Positions 6,961-14,061 of a DNA stretch of 14,801 nucleotides are shown one piece after another. Under the pieces are notes generated by a model, which ran no database searches, had not been told where the DNA came from, and saw only the letters and a list, made by a program, of their open reading frames with translations. Numbering within the stretch: the first letter of the stretch is position 1; the number at the start of each line of letters is the position of its first letter. This DNA is from Actinomycetes bacterium (GTDB lineage: Bacteria > Actinomycetota > Thermoleophilia > Solirubrobacterales > 70-9): positions 1 to 14,801 of the forward strand of contig JAEZIQ010000110.1 of NCBI GenBank assembly GCA_023436605.1, written 5' to 3'. The translations under genes and the position numbers were made by a program.

Positions 6961-7370
6961 CAGTGGTCACCCGCCGGCTGGACGATCTCGGTCAGGACGG
7001 ATCCGGTCGCTGCCGGGTGGAGGAACGCAACCCGGCTCTGGCGAATGCCGGTGCGGGCTTCCTGGTCGATCAGCTTCACTCCCTGCTCCTTCAGCGAGGC
7101 CAGGGTGGCGTCGATGTCCTCGACCGCATAAGCCACGTGGTGGAGGCCCGGGCCCTTCTTGGCGATGAACTTGCCGACCGGGGTGTCGGGACCGAGCGCG
7201 GCGAGCAGCTCAACGTGCCCGTCACCGACGTCGAGCAGCACGGCTTCGACTCCCTGTGACTCGACGGTTTCGCGGTGAACGAGTTCCATCTCGAAATTCC
7301 GCTCATAAAGCTTGATGGCCGCGTCGAGATCCTCGACCGCGACACCGATGTGATCTATGCGAGTGAACAT
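6960..7370 (-). CDS. mce: Methylmalonyl-CoA epimerase (VOC family)
   Basis: The 136-residue protein is a vicinal-oxygen-chelate fold enzyme made of two beta-alpha-beta-beta-beta modules, the usual length for methylmalonyl-CoA epimerase. The enzyme interconverts (S)- and (R)-methylmalonyl-CoA between propionyl-CoA carboxylase and the B12-dependent mutase. Family hallmarks are DHIGVAV (His7), GHVELL (Glu54), GLHHVAYAV (His77/78) and LTEIVQP (Glu128), which together give the expected metal ligands, plus AFLHP near 115-119. The ATG at 7370 has no clear Shine-Dalgarno. It lies 12 nt after the M20 peptidase stop, suggesting co-transcription. No mutase or carboxylase gene is in the window, so the rest of the pathway must be elsewhere. 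A different VOC epimerase is possible but less likely. Confidence 0.86.
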   Translation of the reverse strand: MFTRIDHIGVAVEDLDAAIKLYERNFEMELVHRETVESQGVEAVLLDVGDGHVELLAALGPDTPVGKFIAKKGPGLHHVAYAVEDIDATLASLKEQGVKLIDQEARTGIRQSRVAFLHPAATGSVLTEIVQPAGDH

Positions 7371-7382
7371 GAAGCGGTAAGC

Positions 7383-8675
7383 CTAGCTGGACCGGGTGCC
7401 GAGCAGGCGGGGTGGGATCCAGGTGTAGAGGTTTTCCATCAGCTCGACGTCCTCGACCGTGATTCTTTCGTCCTTGCCGTGGACTAGAGGTTTGGTCTCG
7501 GCCAGGGTCATGCGCTGGGGAGCGAAACCGAAAACGGTTGCGCCGAAAGCCTTGCGGAACCAGTGGCTGTCGGAGAAGCCGGGCATGACCTGGGGCAGGA
7601 TCTCCGCCCCCGGTTCGACCAGCTCAAGCCACTCCTCGATCGCCTCGGCCAGCGGACCGCCGTAGTCGGAGCGGTTGCCGACCACTGGGTCGTTGAACTC
7701 GATCCGCCAGTCGCCCTCGCCGAGCACCGCGTTGATCCGTTCGAGCGCTTCTTCGCCGGTCATGCCGGGCGGGGTGCGGCAGTCGATCACCAGTTCGGCC
7801 CGGGAGGGAATCACGTTCTCGCGGCTGGAAGCCTTGGCCATGGTCGGGGCGAGCGTGACCCCGAGCATCGGGTCGGCCAGCAGCTTGGCGATCAGTGGAT
7901 CGATCGACTCGATCTCGGCCAGGGCCGCGTTGGGGTCGTCATGTTTGTGACCGAGCAGCCGTTCGAGGAAGAGGTCGGTGTCGGGTGTCGATTCGGGAGC
8001 GGGCTGACGATGGGCGTTGGCAAGCGCGGGGGCCAGCTTCAGCAGCGCGTTGTCGCCGACCCGGGGAATCGAACCGTGGCCAGCCTCGCCCTCGGCGATC
8101 ACGGTGAAGCGGAAGGTGCCCTTCTCGCCGACCGAAAGGGTGAAAAGCCTGCGGCCCTGGAAGTCGAGCCGTTCCCCCGCTCCTTCGTTCAGGACCCAGT
8201 CGCAGCGCACCTCCTCCGGGCACTCCTCGCAGAGCCACTTTGCTCCGAAGTGGGCGCCGGTCTCCTCGTCGGCGGCGACGACCAGGATCAGGTCGCCGCG
8301 CTCCGGGCGCCAACCGGACTCGGCCAGGTTCACGCAGGCGGCCACTTCGGCGGCTACCTGGTCTTTCATGTCGAGGGCGCCGCGGCCCCAGATCATGCCG
8401 TCGGCCAGATCTCCGGACCAGGGATCGCGGGACCATTCCTCCGGGTCGGCCGGGACGGTGTCGACGTGACTGATCAGGGCCAGGTGCGGGCCCGGCTCCG
8501 CCCCGCGCAGCCGGGCCACGAGATTGGGACGCTCAGGCACTTTCGAAAGGAACTTGCAGTCCCATCCGGCCGGCTCGAGTAAGTCCCGCAGGAACTCCAG
8601 GGCCGGGCCTTCGTTGCCGGGCGGGTTGACGGTGTTGAAGCGAATCAGCTGCTGCAGGAGTTCTGGTGCCTTCAC
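7383..8675 (-). CDS. M20-family metallopeptidase / deacylase (ArgE/DapE/CPG2 type)
   Basis: This 430-residue zinc enzyme belongs to the M20 family, which hydrolyses amide bonds in dipeptides, N-acyl amino acids or related substrates. The di-metal site is complete: SHVDTVPA (His70, Asp72), GRGALDMKD (bridging Asp102), AADEETGA (catalytic Glu137 and ligand Glu138), LNEGAG (Glu164) and the late LVHGKDE (His399). The dimerisation domain is the central portion (about 180-300, starting near FRFTVIAEGEAGHGS). No signal peptide is present, so it acts in the cytosol. Size and motif spelling fit the ArgE/DapE/acetyl-lysine deacetylase/CPG2 group but do not choose between them. The start is GTG at 8673-8675 (family N-terminus ELLQQLIRFNTVNPPG follows directly). 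There is no Shine-Dalgarno and GATACT lies 6 nt upstream. It leads the minus-strand run that includes the epimerase. Confidence 0.9.
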   Translation of the reverse strand: MKAPELLQQLIRFNTVNPPGNEGPALEFLRDLLEPAGWDCKFLSKVPERPNLVARLRGAEPGPHLALISHVDTVPADPEEWSRDPWSGDLADGMIWGRGALDMKDQVAAEVAACVNLAESGWRPERGDLILVVAADEETGAHFGAKWLCEECPEEVRCDWVLNEGAGERLDFQGRRLFTLSVGEKGTFRFTVIAEGEAGHGSIPRVGDNALLKLAPALANAHRQPAPESTPDTDLFLERLLGHKHDDPNAALAEIESIDPLIAKLLADPMLGVTLAPTMAKASSRENVIPSRAELVIDCRTPPGMTGEEALERINAVLGEGDWRIEFNDPVVGNRSDYGGPLAEAIEEWLELVEPGAEILPQVMPGFSDSHWFRKAFGATVFGFAPQRMTLAETKPLVHGKDERITVEDVELMENLYTWIPPRLLGTRSS

Positions 8676-8681
8676 GGTTCA

Positions 8682-8687
8682 AGTATC
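8682..8687 (-). promoter_or_regulatory. Possible -10 element of the M20 peptidase run, leaderless spacing
   Basis: On the minus strand GATACT ends 6 nt before GTG 8675, the exact spacing expected when transcription starts on the first base of the start codon. No Shine-Dalgarno precedes this GTG. A -35 at the usual distance is not clear. Confidence 0.35.
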
Positions 8688-8705
8688 CCAGCCGCATATC
8701 TGCCC

Positions 8706-8711
8706 TAGGCT
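8706..8711 (+). promoter_or_regulatory. Possible -10 element of the glycan run
   Basis: TAGGCT fits TANNNT and ends 9 nt before ATG 8721, in a 45-bp divergent spacer. It would give a leader of zero to a few bases. ATG 8721 has no Shine-Dalgarno, which agrees with a leaderless or near-leaderless transcript. Confidence 0.28.
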
Positions 8712-8720
8712 CTTCAACTC

Positions 8721-9794
8721 ATGAGAGAACTGGGGAAGATTCTCGTCACGGGAGGGGCCGGCTTCGTGGGCTCGAATCTAGCGGTCTCCCTGGCCGCTGC
8801 CCACCCGGACCGCCAGGTGATTGCGCTGGACAACCTTTACCGGCGCGGATCGGAGCTCAACCTCGAGCGACTGGCCGCGGCCGGGGTCGAGTTCGTCCGG
8901 GGGGACGTCCGCGAACCGGCCGATCTGGCCCCCTTCGATGACATCGAAGTTCTGATCGAGTGCTCGGCCGAACCGTCGGTGATGTCGGGAACCGACGGTG
9001 ACACCTCGTACATCTACGAGACCAACCTGACCGGCGCCTACAACTGCCTCGAGCTGGCCCGGCGGAGTGGCTGCCAGTTCATCTTCCTTTCGACCAGCCG
9101 GGTCTATCCCATGAACGGTCTGCGCCAGGCCGCTCTGGTCGAAGCCGAGACGCGGTTCGAGCTGGCCGACGAGCAGCCAGCGATCGGCTGGTCGAAAGCC
9201 GGAGTCTCCGAGGAGATGCCCCTCGAGGGGGCCCGCACCTTCTACGGAACCACCAAACTCTCGGCCGAGTTCCTCTGCGCCGAGTTCGCGGCCCAGTTCG
9301 GGGTCCCGGTGGTGATCAACCGTTGTGGCGTGATCGCCGGGCCCTGGCAGATGGGCAAGGTGGATCAGGGGGTATTCACCCATTGGATGCTCGCCCATCA
9401 GTTCGAGAAGCCCCTCTCCTATATCGGTTACGGCGGCGCCGGCAAACAGGTCCGTGACCTGCTCCATGTCGACGACCTGGTCGACCTGGTCGAAGAGCAG
9501 ATCTCCGACCCCGAAGCATGGGCCGGCCACACCTTTAACGTCGGCGGGGGCCGCGAGGTCAGTCTCTCGCTCAGGGAAACGACCTCGATCTGCGCCCGGC
9601 TGACCGGCAACGAAATCGAGGTCGGATCGGTTCCGACGGACCGCGACGGCGACGTTCCGCTCTACATCACCGATTGCTCCCGGCTTTTCGCCCACACGAC
9701 CTGGCGGCCCAAACGGGACGCGGAATGCGTGCTCGCCGACATCCACAAGTGGCTCGAGACGGACCAGGACCGGTTCCGGAAGGTCCTGGGATGA
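8721..9794 (+). CDS. NAD-dependent nucleotide-sugar epimerase, CDP-paratose/tyvelose 2-epimerase-like
   Basis: The 357-residue protein is a full-length extended short-chain dehydrogenase. The N-terminal TGGAGFVG (10-17) binds NAD+, with ALDNLY (Asp37) for the adenosine ribose. The catalytic site is STSRVYP (Ser124-126) plus FYGTTK (Tyr175, Lys179). The stretch INRCGVIAGPWQMGKVDQG, then GYGGAGKQVRDLLHVDDL, is very like the CDP-paratose 2-epimerase (RfbE) branch, as is the insertion between the Ser strand and Tyr. That enzyme inverts C2 of a CDP-dideoxyhexose, but related proteins act on other nucleotide sugars, so the exact substrate is open. It is cytosolic. Its TGA overlaps the ATG of the following glycosyltransferase by 4 nt, which supports a shared job in surface-glycan precursor supply. 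Confidence 0.87.
   Translation: MRELGKILVTGGAGFVGSNLAVSLAAAHPDRQVIALDNLYRRGSELNLERLAAAGVEFVRGDVREPADLAPFDDIEVLIECSAEPSVMSGTDGDTSYIYETNLTGAYNCLELARRSGCQFIFLSTSRVYPMNGLRQAALVEAETRFELADEQPAIGWSKAGVSEEMPLEGARTFYGTTKLSAEFLCAEFAAQFGVPVVINRCGVIAGPWQMGKVDQGVFTHWMLAHQFEKPLSYIGYGGAGKQVRDLLHVDDLVDLVEEQISDPEAWAGHTFNVGGGREVSLSLRETTSICARLTGNEIEVGSVPTDRDGDVPLYITDCSRLFAHTTWRPKRDAECVLADIHKWLETDQDRFRKVLG
9778..9783 (+). promoter_or_regulatory. Shine-Dalgarno that sets the GT2 start at 9791
   Basis: GGAAGG lies 7 nt before ATG 9791, inside the end of the epimerase gene. It supports this start over a longer in-frame opening at 9674, which would add 39 residues unlike any glycosyltransferase N-terminus. Confidence 0.55.
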
Positions 9795-10534
9795 AGCTCT
9801 CGGTGGTGATCCCGGCCCGGGACGAAGAGGGCTCGATCATGAAGACGGTCGGGGGCGCGGTCGAAGTCCTGGAGCGTGAGTCGATCGAGTACGAAATCCT
9901 GGTCATCGACGACGGCAGCAAGGACGCCACCCGCGACCTGGTCGAAGCCGCCGGACAGGAGAATCCGAACATCCGCTGCCGGCCCTCGCCTTACTCGGGT
10001 GGTTTCGGACTCGCCGTGCGGGCCGGTCTCGAAGAGTTCGAGGGTGACGGGGTGGCGATCATGATGGCCGACTGCTCCGATGATCCGGAAGACCTGGTCA
10101 TGTACCACCACATCCTCAGTGAAGGATGGGACTGCGCCTTCGGGTCGCGGTTCATGCCCGGGGCGGTGGTCACCAACTACCCGCGGATCAAACTGTTCGT
10201 GAACCGGATCGCCAACGCGTTCGTCAACGTGCTCTTCCGGCTCGGCTATAACGACACCACCAACGCATTCAAGGCGTATCGGCGGGAAGTGATCGAAACG
10301 ATCGGGCCCCTGCTCTCGAAGCACTTCAACCTGACCGTCGAGATGCCGCTCAAGGCGGTGACGCGCGGTCACAGCTTCAAGGTGGTGCCGACCTCCTGGA
10401 CCAATCGCACCAGCGGCGAGGCGAAGCTGGCGATGCGCGAGATGGGCAGCCGCTACCTCTTCATCGTGCTCTACATCTGGCTCGAGTACCACCTGAGCCG
10501 GGGGGATTACCGCAAGGCCGAAAGGGCCGTTTGA
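9791..10534 (+). CDS. Family 2 glycosyltransferase, polyprenyl-phosphate sugar synthase-like
   Basis: The protein is 247 residues from ATG 9791, which overlaps the epimerase stop (ATGA). It begins with the GT2 opening KLSVVIPARDEEGSI, then EILVIDDGSKDATRD. GFGLAVRAGLEEFEG and the metal-site strand IMMADCSDDPED follow, and the acceptor-side region has GSRFMPGAVV, NAFKAYRRE and NRTSGEAKL. This is the pattern of dolichyl/polyprenyl-phosphate mannose or glucose synthases (DPM1/DPG type), which move a sugar from a nucleotide donor to a lipid phosphate at the cytosolic membrane face. There is no C-terminal membrane domain as in ArnC or GtrB, so it would be peripheral. The next gene overlaps its stop by 4 nt, and that gene encodes a membrane protein that could use the lipid-linked sugar. 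The family is secure; sugar and lipid are not. Confidence 0.9.
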   Translation: MKLSVVIPARDEEGSIMKTVGGAVEVLERESIEYEILVIDDGSKDATRDLVEAAGQENPNIRCRPSPYSGGFGLAVRAGLEEFEGDGVAIMMADCSDDPEDLVMYHHILSEGWDCAFGSRFMPGAVVTNYPRIKLFVNRIANAFVNVLFRLGYNDTTNAFKAYRREVIETIGPLLSKHFNLTVEMPLKAVTRGHSFKVVPTSWTNRTSGEAKLAMREMGSRYLFIVLYIWLEYHLSRGDYRKAERAV

Positions 10535-12432
10535 CCAAAGGCGATTCAACTATCGGTCGCTGGTTGAAGCGCATCGATGGGTGGAATCCCCGGAGCTACC
10601 TGGTCGGACTGCTGATCGCCATCCTTGGATGGCGGATCGAACTCGCCTATCCGGCCCGCGGGATCGACGCCAGCTGGTGGTCGGGCCTTTACATGGCAGC
10701 CCACGACGGCCTCAGCTTCGGCCCGGAAATCATCTTCACCTACGGGCCGCTCGGTTTCCTGCGCTACCCCTGGCTCTTCTTCCCGGGAGAGACCACCCTG
10801 TTGGCCTTTCTTTACACGTCGGTTCTCTTCGTCGGTCTCTGCACCGTTCTGGTCGCTGCGCTGAGACGTCGCATGCCCCTGTGGGCAGCGGCGCTGGTCA
10901 CCTTGCTGGTCGTGATTCAGCTGACCTGGATCGAGGTGTCGGTTGCGATCGCTCTCCTGACCGCGCTGCTGATCATCGAACGGCGCCCCGGCGGGCGCTC
11001 GATGCTGATTCTGGCGCTTTGCGCCGGCGTCTTCGCCGGGGCAGAACTGCTGGTCAAGCTCTCCAACGGGCCGGTCATCTTCGTTCTGCTCCTCCTGGGA
11101 TTGATCGGCGCCCGGGCCCGGCCCCGGGAACTCCTGGCCTATCTGGGCGGCGTTTTCGTCTCCTTCCTCGGCTTCTGGCTGATCAGCGGACAGTCCCTCG
11201 GAGACCTGCCGGACTTCCTGTCCGGATCGCTACAGATCGTGGCCGGTTACAACGAGGCGATGGCTGCGTACGGGCACTCGAACTGGTATCCGCTGGCGGC
11301 CGTACTCAGCGTTGCCGCCTGTCTGGCCTGGGCTGCGTTGGGCAGGTTTCCGGACCGTCGGGGAAGGATCGTCGCCGGGGCGATCGTGGTGGTCATGGTC
11401 CTCGTCCTCTACAAGTATGTGGTGGTCCGGGTTGACCGGTCCCACCTCGCCACTTTCTTCGCCATGGTGGCGCTCCTCTGGGTGGCGATTCCTCCCCGCC
11501 GCGGCCTGGCCGCGGTTTCGGTTGCGGGCCTCGCCGCCTTTGCAGCGGTTTCGATCTACGCATCCGGAAAAACCGAGCCGCTCAATCCGGTCGAGAACGT
11601 GAAGAGCCTGGTTCGGGACGTCCGGGTGGTGGCGAGCCCTGGGCGCCAGCGCGAGCGGATCGAAGGGATCCGGGGATGGGTCCAGTTCCAGTATCTGCTC
11701 GATGAACGGATGCAGCGGGGCCTTGAGGGCCAGCGCGTCAGTGTCGACCCCTGGGAGGCGGCGGTGGCCTGGGCCTTCGAACTCGACTGGTCGCCGGTCC
11801 CGGTGTTCCAGAACTACAGCGCTTACACCAGCGAACTTGACGAACGGAACGCCGAGGCGATCGCGGATCCCTCCGGTCCAACCCGGATCCTTCGGCATGG
11901 AGGCATGGATCCGGAGCGGCCCACCGAGGGGATCGACAGGAGGTTCCTCGCGTGGGATCCTCCCGCCCAGGCCCGGGCGACCCTCTGTCATTTTCGGCCG
12001 GTTGACCGTTCGCCCTTCTGGCAGCTCCTGGCCCGGGTCCCCGACCGCTGCGGTCCGGAGTTGCCGGCCGGCACCGTGGAAAGTTCGTTCGGCGAAACCG
12101 TTGCCGTGCCTGAACCCGGTCCCAACGATCTGATCGGCGTCCGGATCGAGGGAGCCGAGGTCGAGGGGCTGGAACGGATCCGGTCGCTGCTTTACCGGCC
12201 GGTTGAGCGCCTGGCCGAGGTTGCCGGTGGTCCCTACCGCTTGATTCCCGCGACCGCCGGTGACGGTCTGATCCTGAGGCTGGGACGGAACCTCCCCGAG
12301 GGGAGGGGAACTTTCGCGCAGGCCCCGCAGACTCCGACGATCGCGCTGACCGGAAAGTCGGGTGAGCTCAGGTACGAGTTTTTCCGGGTGCGGGTCGGGC
12401 CGCGCAGATCCGCACTTCCCCGGTCCCCTTGA
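10531..12432 (+). CDS. Large multi-pass membrane protein, possible GT-C-type glycosyltransferase
   Basis: The 633-residue product starts at a TTG (10531-10533) that overlaps the GT2 stop as TTGA. AAAGGG lies 4 nt upstream and translation is probably coupled. After a first hydrophobic helix (about 24-35) comes an outside-facing loop with GIDASWWSGLYMAAHDG and then FTYGPLGFLRYPW, a motif I associate with uncharacterised bacterial membrane proteins. About ten further hydrophobic segments run to about residue 345. The remaining ~290 residues are hydrophilic and probably extracytoplasmic. They contain several Trp/Tyr-rich patches (DPWEAAVAWAFELDWSP, QNYSAYTSELDE). An acidic residue in the first outer loop is a feature of GT-C glycosyltransferases, and the upstream lipid-sugar synthase fits such a role, but no catalytic assignment can be made. 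The last 65 bases overlap the convergent gene. Confidence 0.75.
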   Translation: MTKGDSTIGRWLKRIDGWNPRSYLVGLLIAILGWRIELAYPARGIDASWWSGLYMAAHDGLSFGPEIIFTYGPLGFLRYPWLFFPGETTLLAFLYTSVLFVGLCTVLVAALRRRMPLWAAALVTLLVVIQLTWIEVSVAIALLTALLIIERRPGGRSMLILALCAGVFAGAELLVKLSNGPVIFVLLLLGLIGARARPRELLAYLGGVFVSFLGFWLISGQSLGDLPDFLSGSLQIVAGYNEAMAAYGHSNWYPLAAVLSVAACLAWAALGRFPDRRGRIVAGAIVVVMVLVLYKYVVVRVDRSHLATFFAMVALLWVAIPPRRGLAAVSVAGLAAFAAVSIYASGKTEPLNPVENVKSLVRDVRVVASPGRQRERIEGIRGWVQFQYLLDERMQRGLEGQRVSVDPWEAAVAWAFELDWSPVPVFQNYSAYTSELDERNAEAIADPSGPTRILRHGGMDPERPTEGIDRRFLAWDPPAQARATLCHFRPVDRSPFWQLLARVPDRCGPELPAGTVESSFGETVAVPEPGPNDLIGVRIEGAEVEGLERIRSLLYRPVERLAEVAGGPYRLIPATAGDGLILRLGRNLPEGRGTFAQAPQTPTIALTGKSGELRYEFFRVRVGPRRSALPRSP

Positions 12433-14050
12433 AACCGATGCGCCAGGGCACGGCGGAACGGTCGGGCGGGATCCTGTAGCCGGTCGGTTGTCCACCGGCA
12501 GCGGACCAGGCGGCAGCGTGGGCTCCCGGTCCGAAGCGCCCGAGCCAGATCTGCACATCACTTTCGGGTCGGATCCAGAGCAGTGTCGAGATCACCGTCG
12601 CGGTATCACTGGCTGCCTGATCGGCGGCCACGGTCTCGCAGTGGTCCGGGTCCGCGGTGACTGCCGGGGCGGGGACGGGGCGGACCGGCAGGGTCACGAC
12701 CAGCTGCTGGTCGAGGTTATTGCGGTCTTCCTCGTCGAAATCCAGAATGGCCTGGTCCGAAAGGTCGGGGCGGCCGTACCTTTCGACCGCCTCCCGGTAG
12801 GCGCGGGCACTTACCTGGCCCCCTCCCGAGGTTCCGATTCCCACCCGGAACTCGGGATCGACCTCCAGCGGCAGGTCGATCGCCGCGAGGTTGGCCAGGT
12901 TCTGCTCGGCGTACGGCCGGTAGACGTTGCTGAACGCGTAGAAGAGTCCGGCGATGTTGATCGCCACCGCGACGACGGTCGCCGCCCCGAGCCACTTGAG
13001 CTGGCGGGCGTCCGGCCTCAGGTCCTTCAGGGCACCAGCCAGCATCATCAGCAGGAAGATGACGCTCGGGTACTGGTAGCGGCTCGTGTAGAAGCCTCGG
13101 GCGTCCGTGTAGTTCAGGGCGCAGAGTGCCCAGAAGCTGAGGCCGGCGACCAGTCCGATCAGGAATTCCGGGGGTACCCGGCCCCGACGGCGCAGGATCC
13201 AGACCAAACTGGCCGCCACCGCGATGCCGGGCAGCACCCAGAGAAAATTGTCGATCACGTCGCGAAGCGGGAAGGCTCCAGTCAACGAAGCGGCCGCGAA
13301 GCCGAGCGCCGAGAGCACGTAGGCCGGTGCTTTCAGCACGTTCTCGACGCTGATCTGCGAGGAGCCATCCTGGTTCCAGCCGATGAACCAGACCAGGTAG
13401 AGCACGAGCGGAACCAGAACGACCCAGGCGCGGCGAAGCAAACGGGATACCCGCGGTCGGTCCCCGCCCCGGTAAAGCAGCTGGACCGCGGCGGCCGCCC
13501 AGAAGGGCATCGCCAGCGTCGAGCAGAGGATCGCGAAGACGAGCAACAGACAGGCCAGTACGTCGTCCCGTCGAGTACTCCGCTTGAGCAGCAGCAGGGC
13601 CCCGAGCCCGCCGGCGACCGAGCCGAAGAATCCGGTCTGGAAAGCGAAGATCAGATCCCCGGCTCCGGCCCCGAGGAAGAGCACGATCGCGCAGCCGAGG
13701 ACCGAAGCGGGCTCGCCTATCAGGGGTCGCAGCCACTGGTAGAGGAGGACGACGGTAACCAGGAAGAGGGCCAGGGCGACCAGGTGAAGCGGCAGCGCAT
13801 CCATCCCGAAGATGGAAAGCGAAAGCTCATACAGCGCCGCCGGCAGGATGATGATGTGCTCGTTGTGGGGCAAGAACCAGTCTGAAGGCCCGTCCCGAAG
13901 CAGGACCAGATACCAGTCGTCAAGGAAGAAGCCGACCCGGGCCCGGAGGTAGAGCAGCAGGAGCGCCGAAAGGCAGAAGAGTCCGACCAGAAGCCAGTGC
14001 CAGGGTCGTTTGCGCAGTGCAGCTGCGACCCCCTGTGGTTGCTCGGCCAT
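12368..14050 (-). CDS. Multi-pass membrane protein with C-terminal module, paralogue of its upstream neighbour
   Basis: The protein is 560 residues from ATG 14050, 11 nt after the stop of the upstream paralogue. A longer in-frame opening at 14125 would overlap that gene and add 25 residues with no hydrophobic or conserved feature, so I reject it. The first hydrophobic helix (about 17-36) leads to FFLDDWYLVLLRDG (Asp44, Asp45) and PHNEHIIILPA (His62, Glu64, His65), an arrangement like the acidic first loop of GT-C/GT39-type transferases. About ten more membrane segments run to about 375, including GFYTSRYQYPSVIFLL near 319-334. The last ~185 residues are soluble and end in a Gly/Trp-rich module (503-554, LGRFGPGA...ICAARPA). 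It may transfer a sugar from a lipid donor outside the membrane, but it is best called uncharacterised. Its 3' end overlaps the convergent membrane-protein gene by 65 bp. Confidence 0.77.
   Translation of the reverse strand: MAEQPQGVAAALRKRPWHWLLVGLFCLSALLLLYLRARVGFFLDDWYLVLLRDGPSDWFLPHNEHIIILPAALYELSLSIFGMDALPLHLVALALFLVTVVLLYQWLRPLIGEPASVLGCAIVLFLGAGAGDLIFAFQTGFFGSVAGGLGALLLLKRSTRRDDVLACLLLVFAILCSTLAMPFWAAAAVQLLYRGGDRPRVSRLLRRAWVVLVPLVLYLVWFIGWNQDGSSQISVENVLKAPAYVLSALGFAAASLTGAFPLRDVIDNFLWVLPGIAVAASLVWILRRRGRVPPEFLIGLVAGLSFWALCALNYTDARGFYTSRYQYPSVIFLLMMLAGALKDLRPDARQLKWLGAATVVAVAINIAGLFYAFSNVYRPYAEQNLANLAAIDLPLEVDPEFRVGIGTSGGGQVSARAYREAVERYGRPDLSDQAILDFDEEDRNNLDQQLVVTLPVRPVPAPAVTADPDHCETVAADQAASDTATVISTLLWIRPESDVQIWLGRFGPGAHAAAWSAAGGQPTGYRIPPDRSAVPWRIGFKGTGEVRICAARPAPGKTRT
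12389..12544 (-). repeat. C-terminal module, copy in the complete paralogue
   Basis: This encodes residues 503-554 (LGRFGPGAHAAAWS ... GTGEVRICAARPA). Aligned by eye to the copy at 14068-14223 it has 36 of 52 identical residues and no gaps, clearly above the rest of the soluble tails. It looks like a small extracytoplasmic domain kept under constraint after gene duplication. Confidence 0.7.
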
Positions 14051-14061
14051 CGCGGGAGAGG

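Noticed and set aside
9662..10549. Minus-strand open frame of 295 codons opposite the GT2 gene
   Set aside because: It is the His/Asp-rich shadow of a well-defined GT2 glycosyltransferase.
11230..12561. Minus-strand open frame of 443 codons opposite the 633-residue membrane protein
   Set aside because: Its product is Pro/Arg/Gly-rich with no domain; the plus-strand frame has clear membrane segments and a coupled start.
12362..13885. Plus-strand open frame of 507 codons antisense to the 560-residue membrane protein
   Set aside because: It encodes a highly charged Gln/Asp/Arg-rich product typical of a GC-rich antisense shadow, while the minus strand encodes conserved membrane segments matched by a paralogue.
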